Origin: Ruminococcaceae bacterium UBA1417
Lineage (GTDB): Bacteria; Bacillota; Clostridia; Oscillospirales; Acutalibacteraceae
DNA: 29,790 bases
Assembly (NCBI GenBank): GCA_002305575.1
Contig: DBPP01000005.1
Span: forward strand, 17,170 to 46,959
Reading direction: 5' to 3'
A program made the translations under genes and the position numbers. Below are positions 15,481 through 23,541 of this stretch, piece by piece (position 1 is the first letter of the stretch; each line of letters starts with the position of its first letter). Below the pieces are notes generated by a model. The model did no database searches. It saw only the letters and a list, made by a program, of their open reading frames with translations, and was not told the origin of the DNA.

Positions 15481-15516
15481 TTTGTCACAGACAAACGGTG
15501 AAAAAAGCGGTAAACT
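15481..15516 (+). promoter_or_regulatory. trxA promoter overlapped by a dyad operator
   Basis: TTTGTCACAGACAAA at 15481-15495 is a perfect 6+6 inverted repeat around ACA. Its right half covers a weak -35 (CAGACA, 15488-15493), which is 17 bases from TAAACT (15511-15516). The position relative to the likely start near 15523 fits a regulator that touches RNA polymerase or blocks it. The adjacent Crp/Fnr protein is the natural candidate, although the half-site differs from TTGAT or TGTGA boxes. Confidence 0.5.
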
Positions 15517-15599
15517 ACAGGTACAGACCCGGAAAAGCGGGCGCTGTACCGCACAACACAAACACAAAACAACCGTTTCAGAAAGGAATTGGGATACAA

Positions 15600-15911
15600 A
15601 TGGCAGAACTGAAAATCACAAAAAACAATTTTGACGCGGAGGTCATGCAGTCCACACAACCCGTACTCATCGACTTTTGGGCCAGCTGGTGCGGCCCGTG
15701 CCGGATGCTCGCGCCCGTTATCGAGGAGATCGCCGAGGAAACCGCCGGCCGCGTAAAGGTCGGCAAGGTCAACGTCGACGAGGAGCCGGAGCTCGCCTCC
15801 GCATTCCAGATCGCGAGCATCCCGACGCTCGTCGTCCTGCAAAACGGCAAGATCACAAAGACCGCCGTAGGCGTGCAGCCGAAGGATCGTATTCTCGACA
15901 TGCTCCGGTAA
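15600..15911 (+). CDS. trxA: Thioredoxin
   Basis: A 103-residue cytoplasmic disulfide reductase of standard length. The active site FWASWCGPCRML places the two redox cysteines at residues 31 and 34; the buried Asp is in LIDFWAS, and the cis-proline loop is ASIPTLVV, followed by the final QNGK hairpin. AAAGGAATTGGG precedes ATG 15600. The gene is 30 bases upstream of the CoA-disulfide reductase gene and is probably cotranscribed with it from the dyad-bearing promoter. No thioredoxin reductase lies in the window, so electrons must come from an enzyme encoded elsewhere or, speculatively, be shared with the neighbour. Confidence 0.95.
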   Translation: MAELKITKNNFDAEVMQSTQPVLIDFWASWCGPCRMLAPVIEEIAEETAGRVKVGKVNVDEEPELASAFQIASIPTLVVLQNGKITKTAVGVQPKDRILDMLR

Positions 15912-15941
15912 ACCGGACATTCCAAAGGGAGGGAAATCGCC

Positions 15942-17648
15942 ATGAAAGTTGTCATCATCGGCGGCGTCGCAGGCGGAGCTTCCGCCGCGGCGCGGCTGCG
16001 CCGGCTCGACGAACAGGCCGAAATCATCATTTTTGAGCGTTCGGGCTTCATCTCCTACGCAAACTGCGGGCTACCGTATTACATCGGCGGCACAATCCGC
16101 AACAAAAGCGACCTGACGCTGCAAACGCCGCAGAGCTTTTGGAGCCGCTTCCGCATCGACGCGCGCGTGCACCATGAGGTCACAGCCATCGACCGGGAAA
16201 ACAAGACGGTCACGGTCAAAAACCTTGAAACCGGCGATGTATTTACGGAAAGCTACGACAAGCTCGTGCTTTCTCCCGGCGCCGTGCCGGTGCGTCCGAA
16301 GTTGCCCGGCATCGAGAGCGAACGCATTCAGGTGCTGCGCACCGTGGAGGATACGCTGCGCATCCGCGAAACCATTGTGGGGCAGAACCTGCGCTCGGCC
16401 GTTGTGGTCGGCGGCGGCTTCATCGGCGTAGAAATGGCCGAAAACCTGCGCGAGCTCGGCTTGGAGGTCCGTCTCGTCGAAATGCAGCCGCAGGTGTTCA
16501 GCCAGTTCGACGGCGACATGGCAAGCTTCCTCCACGCACACATGCGCAAAAACGGCGTGCAGCTGCTGCTCGGCCGGGCGGTCGCGGGCTTTGCGGACGT
16601 GGAGGACGGTATCCGCGTGGACTTCGGCGACGGAACGGCCGTGACCACCGACATTGTGCTGCTCGCGATCGGCGTTTCACCGGACAGCACGCTTGCCCGC
16701 GCGGCAGGTCTGGATCTGGGCGTGCGCGGCAGCATCGTCACGGATGAACACATGCGCACGAGCGACCCGGACATCTACGCGGTCGGCGACGCCGTGGAGA
16801 TTTGCCACCGCGTCACCGGGCAGCGCACGACGGTGCCGCTGGCGGGCCCGGCAAACAAGCAGGGACGCATCGCGGCGGACAACATCGCCGGCGTGGAGAG
16901 CGTCTACCAGGGTGCGGCCGGCACGTCCGTTTTGAAGGTATTTGATATGACCGCAGCCGCCACCGGCCTTTCGGAGCGCGCGGCAAAGGCGGCCGGCCTC
17001 GCGTATGAAAAGGTCATTCTTGCGCCGGCCTCGCACGCCTCGTACTACCCCGGCGGCACGGTGATGACGATCAAATTGCTTTTCTCGCCCGAGGACGAAC
17101 GCATCCTCGGCGCGCAGATCGTCGGCTTCGACGGCGTAGACAAGCGCATAGACGTGCTGGCCACGGCGATGCAGGCCGGCATGCCGGTGACGGCGCTCAA
17201 GGACCTCGACCTCGCGTATGCCCCGCCCTACGCTTCGGCGAAGGATCCGGTCAACATGGCCGGCTTTATCGCGGAAAACGTGCTTGCCGGCCGCGTCAAG
17301 CAGTTTTTCTACGAGGATATCGCGGCGCTTGCGGAAAACGACGGCGTCACGCGCCTGGACACCCGCACGAACGCCGAATACGCGGGCGGCTTTGCCGAAG
17401 GCTTTACGACGCACATTCCGGTGGACGACCTGCGGGTGCGCCTTGACGAACTGGATAAATCGAAACCGGTGTACGTCATGTGCCAGTCCGGCCTGCGCAG
17501 TTACATCGCCTGCCGCATCCTCGCCCAAAACGGCTTTGACTGCTACAATTTTGCGGGCGGTTACCGCTTCTACGCGAGCGTGCGGAACGACCGGTTTGAC
17601 GAAACCTGCCGCACCGATTGCGGCGTCGCACCGGGCGCCAAAGGCTGA
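15942..17648 (+). CDS. cdr: CoA-disulfide reductase with C-terminal rhodanese domain
   Basis: A 568-residue FAD enzyme of the CoADR-RHD type, which reduces CoA disulfide or persulfide using NAD(P)H; some members are polysulfide or persulfide reductases. The N-terminal FAD motif is VVIIGGVAGGASAAARLRRL. The single active-site cysteine is Cys42 in FISYANCGLPYYIGG. The NAD-binding motif is VVVGGGFIGVEMAENL near residues 152-168, and the second FAD motif is IYAVGDAVE. The dimer domain ends near 445 with YAPPYASAKDPVNMAGF. The rhodanese domain covers about 470-555, with active-site Cys514 in VMCQSGLRSY. GGGAGG precedes the ATG. Placement after trxA and a Crp/Fnr regulator suggests a role in low-molecular-weight thiol or sulfane-sulfur balance. 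Extra cysteines lie near the C-terminus. Confidence 0.93.
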   Translation: MKVVIIGGVAGGASAAARLRRLDEQAEIIIFERSGFISYANCGLPYYIGGTIRNKSDLTLQTPQSFWSRFRIDARVHHEVTAIDRENKTVTVKNLETGDVFTESYDKLVLSPGAVPVRPKLPGIESERIQVLRTVEDTLRIRETIVGQNLRSAVVVGGGFIGVEMAENLRELGLEVRLVEMQPQVFSQFDGDMASFLHAHMRKNGVQLLLGRAVAGFADVEDGIRVDFGDGTAVTTDIVLLAIGVSPDSTLARAAGLDLGVRGSIVTDEHMRTSDPDIYAVGDAVEICHRVTGQRTTVPLAGPANKQGRIAADNIAGVESVYQGAAGTSVLKVFDMTAAATGLSERAAKAAGLAYEKVILAPASHASYYPGGTVMTIKLLFSPEDERILGAQIVGFDGVDKRIDVLATAMQAGMPVTALKDLDLAYAPPYASAKDPVNMAGFIAENVLAGRVKQFFYEDIAALAENDGVTRLDTRTNAEYAGGFAEGFTTHIPVDDLRVRLDELDKSKPVYVMCQSGLRSYIACRILAQNGFDCYNFAGGYRFYASVRNDRFDETCRTDCGVAPGAKG

Positions 17649-17683
17649 GCCCATCCATACTTTTGAAAATCCCTTGCACAGAG

Positions 17684-17718
17684 AAAGCGGGGACAGCATG
17701 CGCTGTCCCCGCTTTTTT
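17684..17718 (+). terminator. Terminator of the trxA-cdr unit
   Basis: A perfect 14 bp stem (17684-17697 with 17702-17715) with loop ATGC, followed by T residues. It lies between convergent genes and may also stop the minus-strand gene ending at 17749. Confidence 0.9.
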
Positions 17719-17748
17719 GCACCCGCCAAACGGCATGGTTTGCGCTCT

Positions 17749-19110
17749 TTACTTTGCCTCCAGCGACTGTTTCGCCAGATCTCCAATGCGGTTCCATGTG
17801 ATCGGCCCGACGATGCCGTTGACCTCCAGACCCTCGTTTTGCTGGATGGCGCGCACCGCCGCCTCGGTTTTCGAGCCAAAAATGCCGTCCACCGCGATGG
17901 AAGGGATAAAATCGTGCGTTTCGGCCGCCAGATTGATGAGATTTTGCAGATCGCGCACGTCGTCGCCGCGCATCCCCCGCAAAACGTACCGTCCCGGATA
18001 CAGGAAGCTCGTGTCCGGCACCGCGTTGGGCGGGACGTTCGCCACCGTGTCGCGGTACACCTCGAGGAGCTGATTCCGGGTCTTGGGCCCGAGGATACCG
18101 TCCGGCGCAAGGCCGTACTGCCTCTGGAACGCTTCGAGCGATTGCCGTGTTTTCGCATCAAAGACACCGTTGACCGGCGGCAAAGGGATCTCGTCGTCGA
18201 AAAAGGCGATGACCGCCAGAATATACTGCATTTCCTGCACATATTTGCCACGGTCGCCCTCGCGCAGCAGCTCGGGGTAGAAACGCTCGACCTCCTCGGG
18301 CGTGATCCCCTCCGAATACAGCTCGTTCAGCCGCTTGACGCCGTTGTAGATCGCCTTGATCTTATACCACGTGGCCTTGCCAACAATGCCGTCCTGCGTG
18401 AGGTTGAAAATGCGCTGGAACGCGCGCACGGCGTCCTCCGTTTCGCGGTTGAAATAGCCGTTGAGCTCGGGGATTTTGGGGATAGCCGGGTAATTTTCGG
18501 CGATACGGTTCAGCTGGCGCTTGATGACGCGCACCTCTTCGCCCGCGCTGCCCAGCCGCAGCGACCGCCCCGGATACGACATCAGGACATCCTCCACCGG
18601 CGCATTGAACACGAGGTTGATGTCCTTGCCGTAGTAATACTGGAGGATCTCGTAAGGGGTGAGCCCCTGCTCGGCAAGGTCCACGGTCCCCCACTGCGAA
18701 AGCCCCGGACACGTCGATGTGGTCCCGTTGCAGTACTGCGCGAAAAAGGGCTGCACATTGCCCTGCTTCACGATATAATCGTTGAAAATGTCGTCCACGA
18801 TTTGGGAAATGTTTTCAAAGACATCCCGGCCATGGATGTACATCTGGTCGTACTGTGTGGTGCTGGTAATGTCGAAATCGTAGCCCTGCGTGCGGTAAAA
18901 CTCGGTATACACGCGGTTGAGGGCGTAGGAAATCTGCGCCAAAATGTTGGCGCGGATCGAGGCCTCCGGCCAGCTCGGATAGATCTCGCTCGAGGCCACA
19001 TTCTTGATATAGTCCGGAAAGCTGACCCGCACGTTCTCCGCGGCCTGATCCGGCAGACCGAGGTGCACGGTAATGGATTCGGGTATCACAGGCGTGCTGC
19101 GCAACGACAT
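17749..19110 (-). CDS. SpoIID-like domain protein with three peptidoglycan-binding domains
   Basis: A 453-residue protein. Residues about 30-190 look like a SpoIID/LytB domain: FPDYIKNVASSEIYPSWPEA, with a Glu at residue 42 where SpoIID has its catalytic glutamate, the ALNRVY helix, and the closing signature GLSQWGTVDLAEQGLTPYEILQYYYG. SpoIID is a lytic transglycosylase that trims denuded glycan during engulfment. Three peptidoglycan-binding (PG_binding_1) domains follow, starting near LRLGSAGEEVRVIKRQL (203), LREGDRGKYVQEMQYIL (292) and LRGMRGDDVRDLQNLI (375), each with the VDGIFG or PDGILG type loop. There is no signal peptide or membrane anchor, which is odd for such a protein. It lies 15 bases after its unknown partner gene. 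A cell-wall role in sporulation is inference. Confidence 0.82.
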   Translation of the reverse strand: MSLRSTPVIPESITVHLGLPDQAAENVRVSFPDYIKNVASSEIYPSWPEASIRANILAQISYALNRVYTEFYRTQGYDFDITSTTQYDQMYIHGRDVFENISQIVDDIFNDYIVKQGNVQPFFAQYCNGTTSTCPGLSQWGTVDLAEQGLTPYEILQYYYGKDINLVFNAPVEDVLMSYPGRSLRLGSAGEEVRVIKRQLNRIAENYPAIPKIPELNGYFNRETEDAVRAFQRIFNLTQDGIVGKATWYKIKAIYNGVKRLNELYSEGITPEEVERFYPELLREGDRGKYVQEMQYILAVIAFFDDEIPLPPVNGVFDAKTRQSLEAFQRQYGLAPDGILGPKTRNQLLEVYRDTVANVPPNAVPDTSFLYPGRYVLRGMRGDDVRDLQNLINLAAETHDFIPSIAVDGIFGSKTEAAVRAIQQNEGLEVNGIVGPITWNRIGDLAKQSLEAK

Positions 19111-19125
19111 AATGCAAGCGCCTCC

Positions 19126-19683
19126 TTACGCGCCGGTGTGGTCCGAAAGGAACCGCACCGGTTGAATCGATTTGATGCCTTCAAACACCGGCACCTGGCG
19201 GAAGATCTCCGTGCGGTAATCCGGATGACTGACACGGATATCGTACAGCGCGTAAGGCGCTTCGCCTGTGGGCGACTGGGCAAGTGCGCTGCTCGGCGCA
19301 GGCAGAGCAATGCCGTCGAGCACGCCGCTCTCGTCCGTCACGCCGGAGGCAAAGCGCCGCGTGCCATCCGTAAAGGTATGCGTTACGAGCACAGTGGCGT
19401 TCGGCACGGGCACCGTCTGGGGGCCGGCGAAGGCCTGTACACGCAGAAAACCAATTTTGGGATTGAGTGCCTGAAAGACGGCAAAGGTATTTTGTTCGGG
19501 CTGGAGCGTTTGCAGCGGGTCGCGTCCGGCGCCGGATTCCGGCACGTGGATGACGGCGTCGTTTTCCTCCGGCATCGAAACCGGCGTGCCCACCGCGTTT
19601 TCGGGCTGCCCGCTCTGCGCGGCCATACGCATCATGTCCGCCTTATGCCGCTCGACGGACGCCTGAAAATCTGAGGGATTCAT
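19126..19683 (-). CDS. Unknown protein with beta-sandwich-like domain, partner of the SpoIID-like gene
   Basis: A 185-residue protein I do not recognise. The first 60 residues are polar and probably disordered (a helix with ERHKADMMRMAA, then acidic stretches). Residues about 75-180 look like one Ig-like or carboxypeptidase-regulatory-type beta domain: GFLRVQAFAGPQTVPVPNATVLVT, then SGVTDESGVLDGIALPAP, and YDIRVSHPDYRTEIFRQVPVFEG. Such domains often sit in surface proteins, but here there is no signal peptide. ATG 19683 was chosen; AAAGGA lies 11 bases upstream. A TATACT box lies at 19724-19729 on the minus strand without a clear -35. The gene is followed after 15 bases by the SpoIID-like gene, so the two products probably act together or bind each other. 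Confidence 0.75.
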   Translation of the reverse strand: MNPSDFQASVERHKADMMRMAAQSGQPENAVGTPVSMPEENDAVIHVPESGAGRDPLQTLQPEQNTFAVFQALNPKIGFLRVQAFAGPQTVPVPNATVLVTHTFTDGTRRFASGVTDESGVLDGIALPAPSSALAQSPTGEAPYALYDIRVSHPDYRTEIFRQVPVFEGIKSIQPVRFLSDHTGA

Positions 19684-19786
19684 GACAATCACAGTCCTTT
19701 CTCTGCTTCTGGTTTCCCTGCCCCCAGTATAAGCGCGCGGCGAAAAAAACGTGCCTGTCCACTCCGCGGCGTTTGCGCAAAGCCAA

Positions 19787-19830
19787 ATAAAAAGGCCGCG
19801 TGCGGCACATTGCTGCGCCCGCGCGGTCTT
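19787..19830 (-). terminator. Terminator of trkA-trkH
   Basis: AAGGCCGCG (19792-19800) pairs with CGCGGTCTT (19822-19830), with further inner pairing. On the minus strand the stem is followed by CTTTTTATTT. It begins about 23 bases after the trkH stop. Confidence 0.82.
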
Positions 19831-19852
19831 TGCAGAAATTTTTATGGGTTTC

Positions 19853-21310
19853 TCAGCGCTTGCGGCTCCACGTATCGGGGCTGAACAGCACCAGCAGCGG
19901 GAAAATTTCCAGGCGCCCGAGCAGCATATCCGCCGAAAGCACGAGCTTCGAAAGATCGCTGTAGTGGCCGTAATTGCCCGTGGCGCCGACCAGCTCAAAG
20001 CCGGGGCCGACATTGTTGAAGCAGGCCGCGACCGCCGAAATGTTCGTGCCGATCGAGTACCCATCCAACGAAAGGATAACAAAGCTCATGAGGAAAATCG
20101 CGCAGTACACGGCCAGATACGCGTTGACGTTGTTCGACGTCTCCTCATCCACGACGCGGCCGTCCATACGGACAATCTGCACACGGCGCGGATGGAGCGC
20201 GCGGCGCACCGTGCGGCGAATGCTCTTGAGCAAAAGCAGCACGCGGGAAACCTTGAGGCCGCCGGCCGTACTGCCCGCACACGCGCCGATGAACATCAGC
20301 GCGAGGAGAATCGCCTTTGAAAACGCGGGCCACTGCTCAAAGTCCACCGAAGCATAACCGGTCGTCGTCATGATGCTGCTGACCTGAAACGCCGCATGGT
20401 GCAGCGCCTCGCCGACATTCCCGTATATCCGGAACACGTCGATGGTGATGAGCACGATGGCGCTGACCGCAATGCCCGCATAAAGCCGAAGCTCCTCGTT
20501 TAGAAACACGTTTTTAAACTGGCGGATCAAAAGCAGGTAATACAGGCTGAAATTCACGCCGAACAGGAACATGAAAATCGTGACCACATTGCGCAGATAG
20601 ACGCTGTATTCCGCCATGCTGCTGTTGCGGATGGCAAATCCGCCGGTTCCGGCCGTACCAAACGCGATGCAGAAGCTGTCAAAAGCCGGCATGCCGCCGA
20701 TCAGCAGAAAGCCGATGCACAGCAGCGTGAGCAGAATGTACATGCTGTACAGGATCATCGCCGTCTGGCGCAGGTGGGGCGTCAGCTTATCGACGCTCGG
20801 CCCCGGGCTTTCAGCCCGCATCAGGAATATGCCGGAACCCGCGCTCCGGCGCGCCTCGGGCACAACGGCCAGAATGAATACCAGAATGCCCATGCCGCCG
20901 AGCCAGTGGCTGAAGCTGCGCCAGTACAGGTTGCAGCGCGAAAGCGCCTCCACATCGCTGAGAATGGAAGCGCCCGTCGTGGTAAAGCCCGAAATGATCT
21001 CAAACAGCGCGTCGATATAATGCGGAATCTCCCCGCTGATCCAAAAGGGCAGCGCCCCGAAAATCGACATGACCACCCACGAAATGCCGGTGGCCGCAAA
21101 GCCCTCCTGCGCGTAAAAGGTGCGGTCCCGTCCGCGGCTGAAAATCACGAGCAGCAGGCCGAAAACCGCCATCAGGCCAATGGTGAACGCATAGGCAGAC
21201 GCATTGTCCGGCTCGCCGTCAACCAACGCGATCAACAGCGGCACAATCATGAACATGGCGGTCAGCAGAATCGTCAGGCCGGTGATCCGGCTGATTACTT
21301 TAACATTCAT
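19853..21310 (-). CDS. trkH: TrkH potassium uptake channel subunit
   Basis: A 485-residue membrane protein with four membrane-pore-membrane units that form the potassium pathway of the Trk/Ktr system. The four filter regions are visible: SGFTTTGASILSD (first), FGTAGTGGFAIRNSS (second), SSIMTTTGYASVDFEQW (third) and CFNNVGPGFELVGATGNY (fourth), each with the key glycine. GGMGILVFILAVVPEARRS and a basic ALHPRRVQIVRMDGR loop on the cytoplasmic side are typical. The gene starts 14 bases after trkA and shares its message. A NNVGPG fourth filter is normal for this family. Confidence 0.95.
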   Translation of the reverse strand: MNVKVISRITGLTILLTAMFMIVPLLIALVDGEPDNASAYAFTIGLMAVFGLLLVIFSRGRDRTFYAQEGFAATGISWVVMSIFGALPFWISGEIPHYIDALFEIISGFTTTGASILSDVEALSRCNLYWRSFSHWLGGMGILVFILAVVPEARRSAGSGIFLMRAESPGPSVDKLTPHLRQTAMILYSMYILLTLLCIGFLLIGGMPAFDSFCIAFGTAGTGGFAIRNSSMAEYSVYLRNVVTIFMFLFGVNFSLYYLLLIRQFKNVFLNEELRLYAGIAVSAIVLITIDVFRIYGNVGEALHHAAFQVSSIMTTTGYASVDFEQWPAFSKAILLALMFIGACAGSTAGGLKVSRVLLLLKSIRRTVRRALHPRRVQIVRMDGRVVDEETSNNVNAYLAVYCAIFLMSFVILSLDGYSIGTNISAVAACFNNVGPGFELVGATGNYGHYSDLSKLVLSADMLLGRLEIFPLLVLFSPDTWSRKR

Positions 21311-21324
21311 GCGTACTACCCATC

Positions 21325-22686
21325 CTATGCAAAAATATCGTTGAACTGAAGCGTCGGCGTTTCACGGTTTGTGACGACGATAACCGTGTCGCCAATCTGG
21401 TACGACGAGTTGCCGTCCGGCAGCTCGGTTTTCCCCTTGCGCGTGATGCAGGAGATCAGGATATTCGGCTTGAGCCGGAGCTTTTTCAACGGCTCGCCGA
21501 TGTACCGCGAATTCTTGTTGATGACGAACTCCAGCGCCTCGACGCGGCCGTCCGCAATGCGGTGCAGCGTGACCGCCGCGCCGGTCTGGTTCTGCATGGC
21601 GCGCACGTACTGCACGATATTGGCGCAGCACAGCTCCTTTGGGCTGACCACACTGCCGACAGACAGGTTTTCGAGCATACCGGTGGATTCCATGCGGTTG
21701 ACCTTCGTAATGACGTGCGGCACGCCCTTGGCGCTGCCGTACAGCGAGGTGATGACGTTCTGCTCGTCGAGACCCGTAAGCGTGACAAGCGCATCCGTAT
21801 CGGCGATGCCCTCGGTGTCCAGCACACTTTGCGAGGAGCCGTCCCCCTCGATGATCGAGGCGCGCGGCAAAACGCCGGCGAGTTCCCGGCAACGCTCGGG
21901 TTTCTGCTCAATGATCTTTACGCGCACGCCTGCGCCGATCAGGCTTTGCGACAGATAATAGCTGACGCGGCCGCCGCCGATCAGCATGGCGTAGCGGATT
22001 TTTTTCTGCGGGATGCCCAGCAGCTTCACGAGCTCGGAGAGCACGGTCACCGGTGCGGTGACATAGATGTGGTCGCCGCGGCGCAGCGTCGTATCGCCGG
22101 TGGGGATAAACGCCCGACCGTCGCGGATGACGGCGCAGACCAGCACCCTGCACCCGTTCAGGGCATGCGTCAGATGGTTCAAAATGACGTTCTCCAGCAG
22201 GCTGCGTTCCACAATGCGCAGCTCGACAATTTCCACGCGCCCTTTGGCAAAGGTTTCGCGTTTGAGAAAGCCCGGAATTTTCAGAAGACGGAAAATTTCC
22301 TTCGCCGCCTCGCGTTCGGGGTTGATGATCATCGACAAACCAAAATCCTGGCGCATCAGGTAGAGCTGCTCGATGTATTCCGGACTGCGCACACGCGCGA
22401 TCGTGTGCAGCGTGGGGTTCATTTTGCGCGCCGTAAGGCAGCACAACAGGTTGATCTCGTCGGCGCTCGTCACGGCAATCAGCACGTCCGCCTGCTCCAC
22501 CTTGGCTTCCCGCAACGTCATCATCGTCGCGCAGTTGCCCGCCACCGTCATCGCGTCGTACATCCGCGCGTTTTTTTCCAGGACATCCCGGTTTGAATCG
22601 ATCGTCACAAGGTCATGGCCTTCCTCGGAAAGCAGCCGCGTCAGCGCGAGGCCTACCTTTCCGTCTCCGGCAATAATGATCTTCAT
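21325..22686 (-). CDS. trkA: TrkA potassium uptake regulatory subunit (tandem RCK)
   Basis: A 453-residue cytoplasmic protein that gates TrkH in response to NAD(H) or ATP. It has two copies of the RCK unit, each a Rossmann NAD domain and a TrkA-C domain. The first begins MKIIIAGDGKVGLALTRLLSEEGH, with the acidic VTIDSN ribose-binding end; its TrkA-C domain runs to about residue 220. The second begins AMLIGGGRVSYYLSQSLIGAG and has VKIIEQKPERCRELA. GDGSSQSVLDTEGIADTDALVTLTG is typical of the second half. The final domain ends IGDTVIVVTNRE. AAAGGGAT lies before ATG 22686. In Bacillus the equivalent KtrA has one RCK; the double form resembles E. coli TrkA. Confidence 0.95.
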   Translation of the reverse strand: MKIIIAGDGKVGLALTRLLSEEGHDLVTIDSNRDVLEKNARMYDAMTVAGNCATMMTLREAKVEQADVLIAVTSADEINLLCCLTARKMNPTLHTIARVRSPEYIEQLYLMRQDFGLSMIINPEREAAKEIFRLLKIPGFLKRETFAKGRVEIVELRIVERSLLENVILNHLTHALNGCRVLVCAVIRDGRAFIPTGDTTLRRGDHIYVTAPVTVLSELVKLLGIPQKKIRYAMLIGGGRVSYYLSQSLIGAGVRVKIIEQKPERCRELAGVLPRASIIEGDGSSQSVLDTEGIADTDALVTLTGLDEQNVITSLYGSAKGVPHVITKVNRMESTGMLENLSVGSVVSPKELCCANIVQYVRAMQNQTGAAVTLHRIADGRVEALEFVINKNSRYIGEPLKKLRLKPNILISCITRKGKTELPDGNSSYQIGDTVIVVTNRETPTLQFNDIFA

Positions 22687-22754
22687 TGTTTCTATCCCTT
22701 TCCCAATCAGTTGCTCCGCCCAATCGCCTGCGGATATGGACGGACCCACACAAG

Positions 22755-22783
22755 AGTATACACCAACGCACCTGTCTTGTACA
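22755..22783 (-). promoter_or_regulatory. Likely promoter of trkA-trkH
   Basis: Minus strand TGTACA (22783-22778), a 17-base spacer and TATACT (22760-22755). The -35 box matches four of six positions. The leader would be about 60 bases. No c-di-AMP riboswitch-like structure fits in that short leader. Confidence 0.65.
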
Positions 22784-22835
22784 GATGGGAGCCCCTTTTT
22801 TTACAGAGCACCCGTTTGTCCGCGCAGGGCGCAGC

Positions 22836-22870
22836 AAAAAAAGCCCGGCCATGCACAACAGCCGGACCCT
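22836..22870 (-). terminator. Terminator of the DUF6125 gene
   Basis: On the minus strand GTCCGGC pairs with GCCGGGC (one G-U) and is followed by seven T residues (plus-strand A-run at 22836-22842). It starts right after the stop codon. Confidence 0.82.
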
Positions 22871-22872
22871 TT

Positions 22873-23388
22873 TCACGCTTCGAGCGTAAACCGCCACGCG
22901 CAGCAGCACGTCTCGTCGCATATTTCCGGATAGCAGCTCATGCAGGCACACCGGATGCGGCTGTCGATTTCCGCCGCAAACGCCGCGTACTCGATGAGGC
23001 CGGCCGATTTGCACGGGTGCAGCGCCATACCCTTGCGGCGGCGCGCAGTCTGCACGCGGCAATCGACCACGCGGTAGACGAGGCTTCCGCCCTCCATGCG
23101 GATCTCGTCCGTATTGACGACGGCGTTGTACCGCAGCGGCAGCGCCCGGCGCAGCCCCTCCAGTCCGCTGTTCTCCGGCAGATGGAGAAACTGCTTGATG
23201 CGGCGCGCCTCAATTCTGGAAAACCGATCCCAGGCCGCCCGGTCGTGCGCCATAGCGGCCTCCATGCCATCCTTCTGTTCGACCGACTGAAACCACACGC
23301 CGTCCATCGCCACAAGATTTTTGCCGAACATGCGCACAAGCTCCACGAGCTCCGCCCGCGTCAGCGCGCCGAGCGTTTCCTCCCACAT
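22873..23388 (-). CDS. DUF6125-like Cys-rich cytoplasmic protein
   Basis: A 171-residue protein resembling the DUF6125 family found in anaerobes. The first half is helical: LTRAELVELVRMFGKNLVAMDGVWFQSVEQ, then the ARRIKQFLHLPENSGLEGL block. The second half is a small alpha/beta domain with VVDCRVQTARRRKGMALHPCKSAGLIEYAAFAAEID and a closing Cys cluster RCACMSCYPEICDETCCCAWRF. At least seven cysteines in the last 30 residues suggest metal or cluster binding, which I infer only from spacing. There is no signal peptide. ATG 23388 has AAGGAG ten bases upstream. It has a strong promoter of its own that faces the MATE promoter. Function unknown; confidence in the family is moderate. Confidence 0.8.
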   Translation of the reverse strand: MWEETLGALTRAELVELVRMFGKNLVAMDGVWFQSVEQKDGMEAAMAHDRAAWDRFSRIEARRIKQFLHLPENSGLEGLRRALPLRYNAVVNTDEIRMEGGSLVYRVVDCRVQTARRRKGMALHPCKSAGLIEYAAFAAEIDSRIRCACMSCYPEICDETCCCAWRFTLEA

Positions 23389-23427
23389 GGGCTTTCGCTC
23401 CTTCCCTTTGTTTTCTGCGTTTTTTTC

Positions 23428-23456
23428 AGCATACCGCGCCGCAGAAATTTTGTCAA
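23428..23456 (-). promoter_or_regulatory. Sigma-A promoter of the DUF6125 gene
   Basis: Minus strand TTGACA (23456-23451), a 17-base spacer and TATGCT (23433-23428). Its -35 box is 10 bases from the -35 box of the divergent MATE promoter. Confidence 0.87.
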
Positions 23457-23466
23457 GTATTGGGGG

Positions 23467-23495
23467 TTGCAATGTGCGGCGCGCCATGCTATACT
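23467..23495 (+). promoter_or_regulatory. Sigma-A promoter of the MATE leader
   Basis: TTGCAA at 23467-23472, a 17-base spacer and TATACT at 23490-23495. Transcription would begin near 23502, 180 bases before the MATE start codon. Confidence 0.85.
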
Positions 23496-23541
23496 AGGTC
23501 TTGTCAATACGAACACCGCCGCCTGCCACCGGACAGTCGGA

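Noticed and set aside
13128..15920. 930-codon minus-strand open frame
   Set aside because: It runs across the dockerin-like gene, tRNA-Pro, the Crp/Fnr gene and trxA, so it cannot be a gene.
22687..22754. c-di-AMP (ydaO-type) riboswitch before trkA
   Set aside because: The leader from the best promoter is only about 60 bases, too short for that aptamer, and no conserved core is seen.
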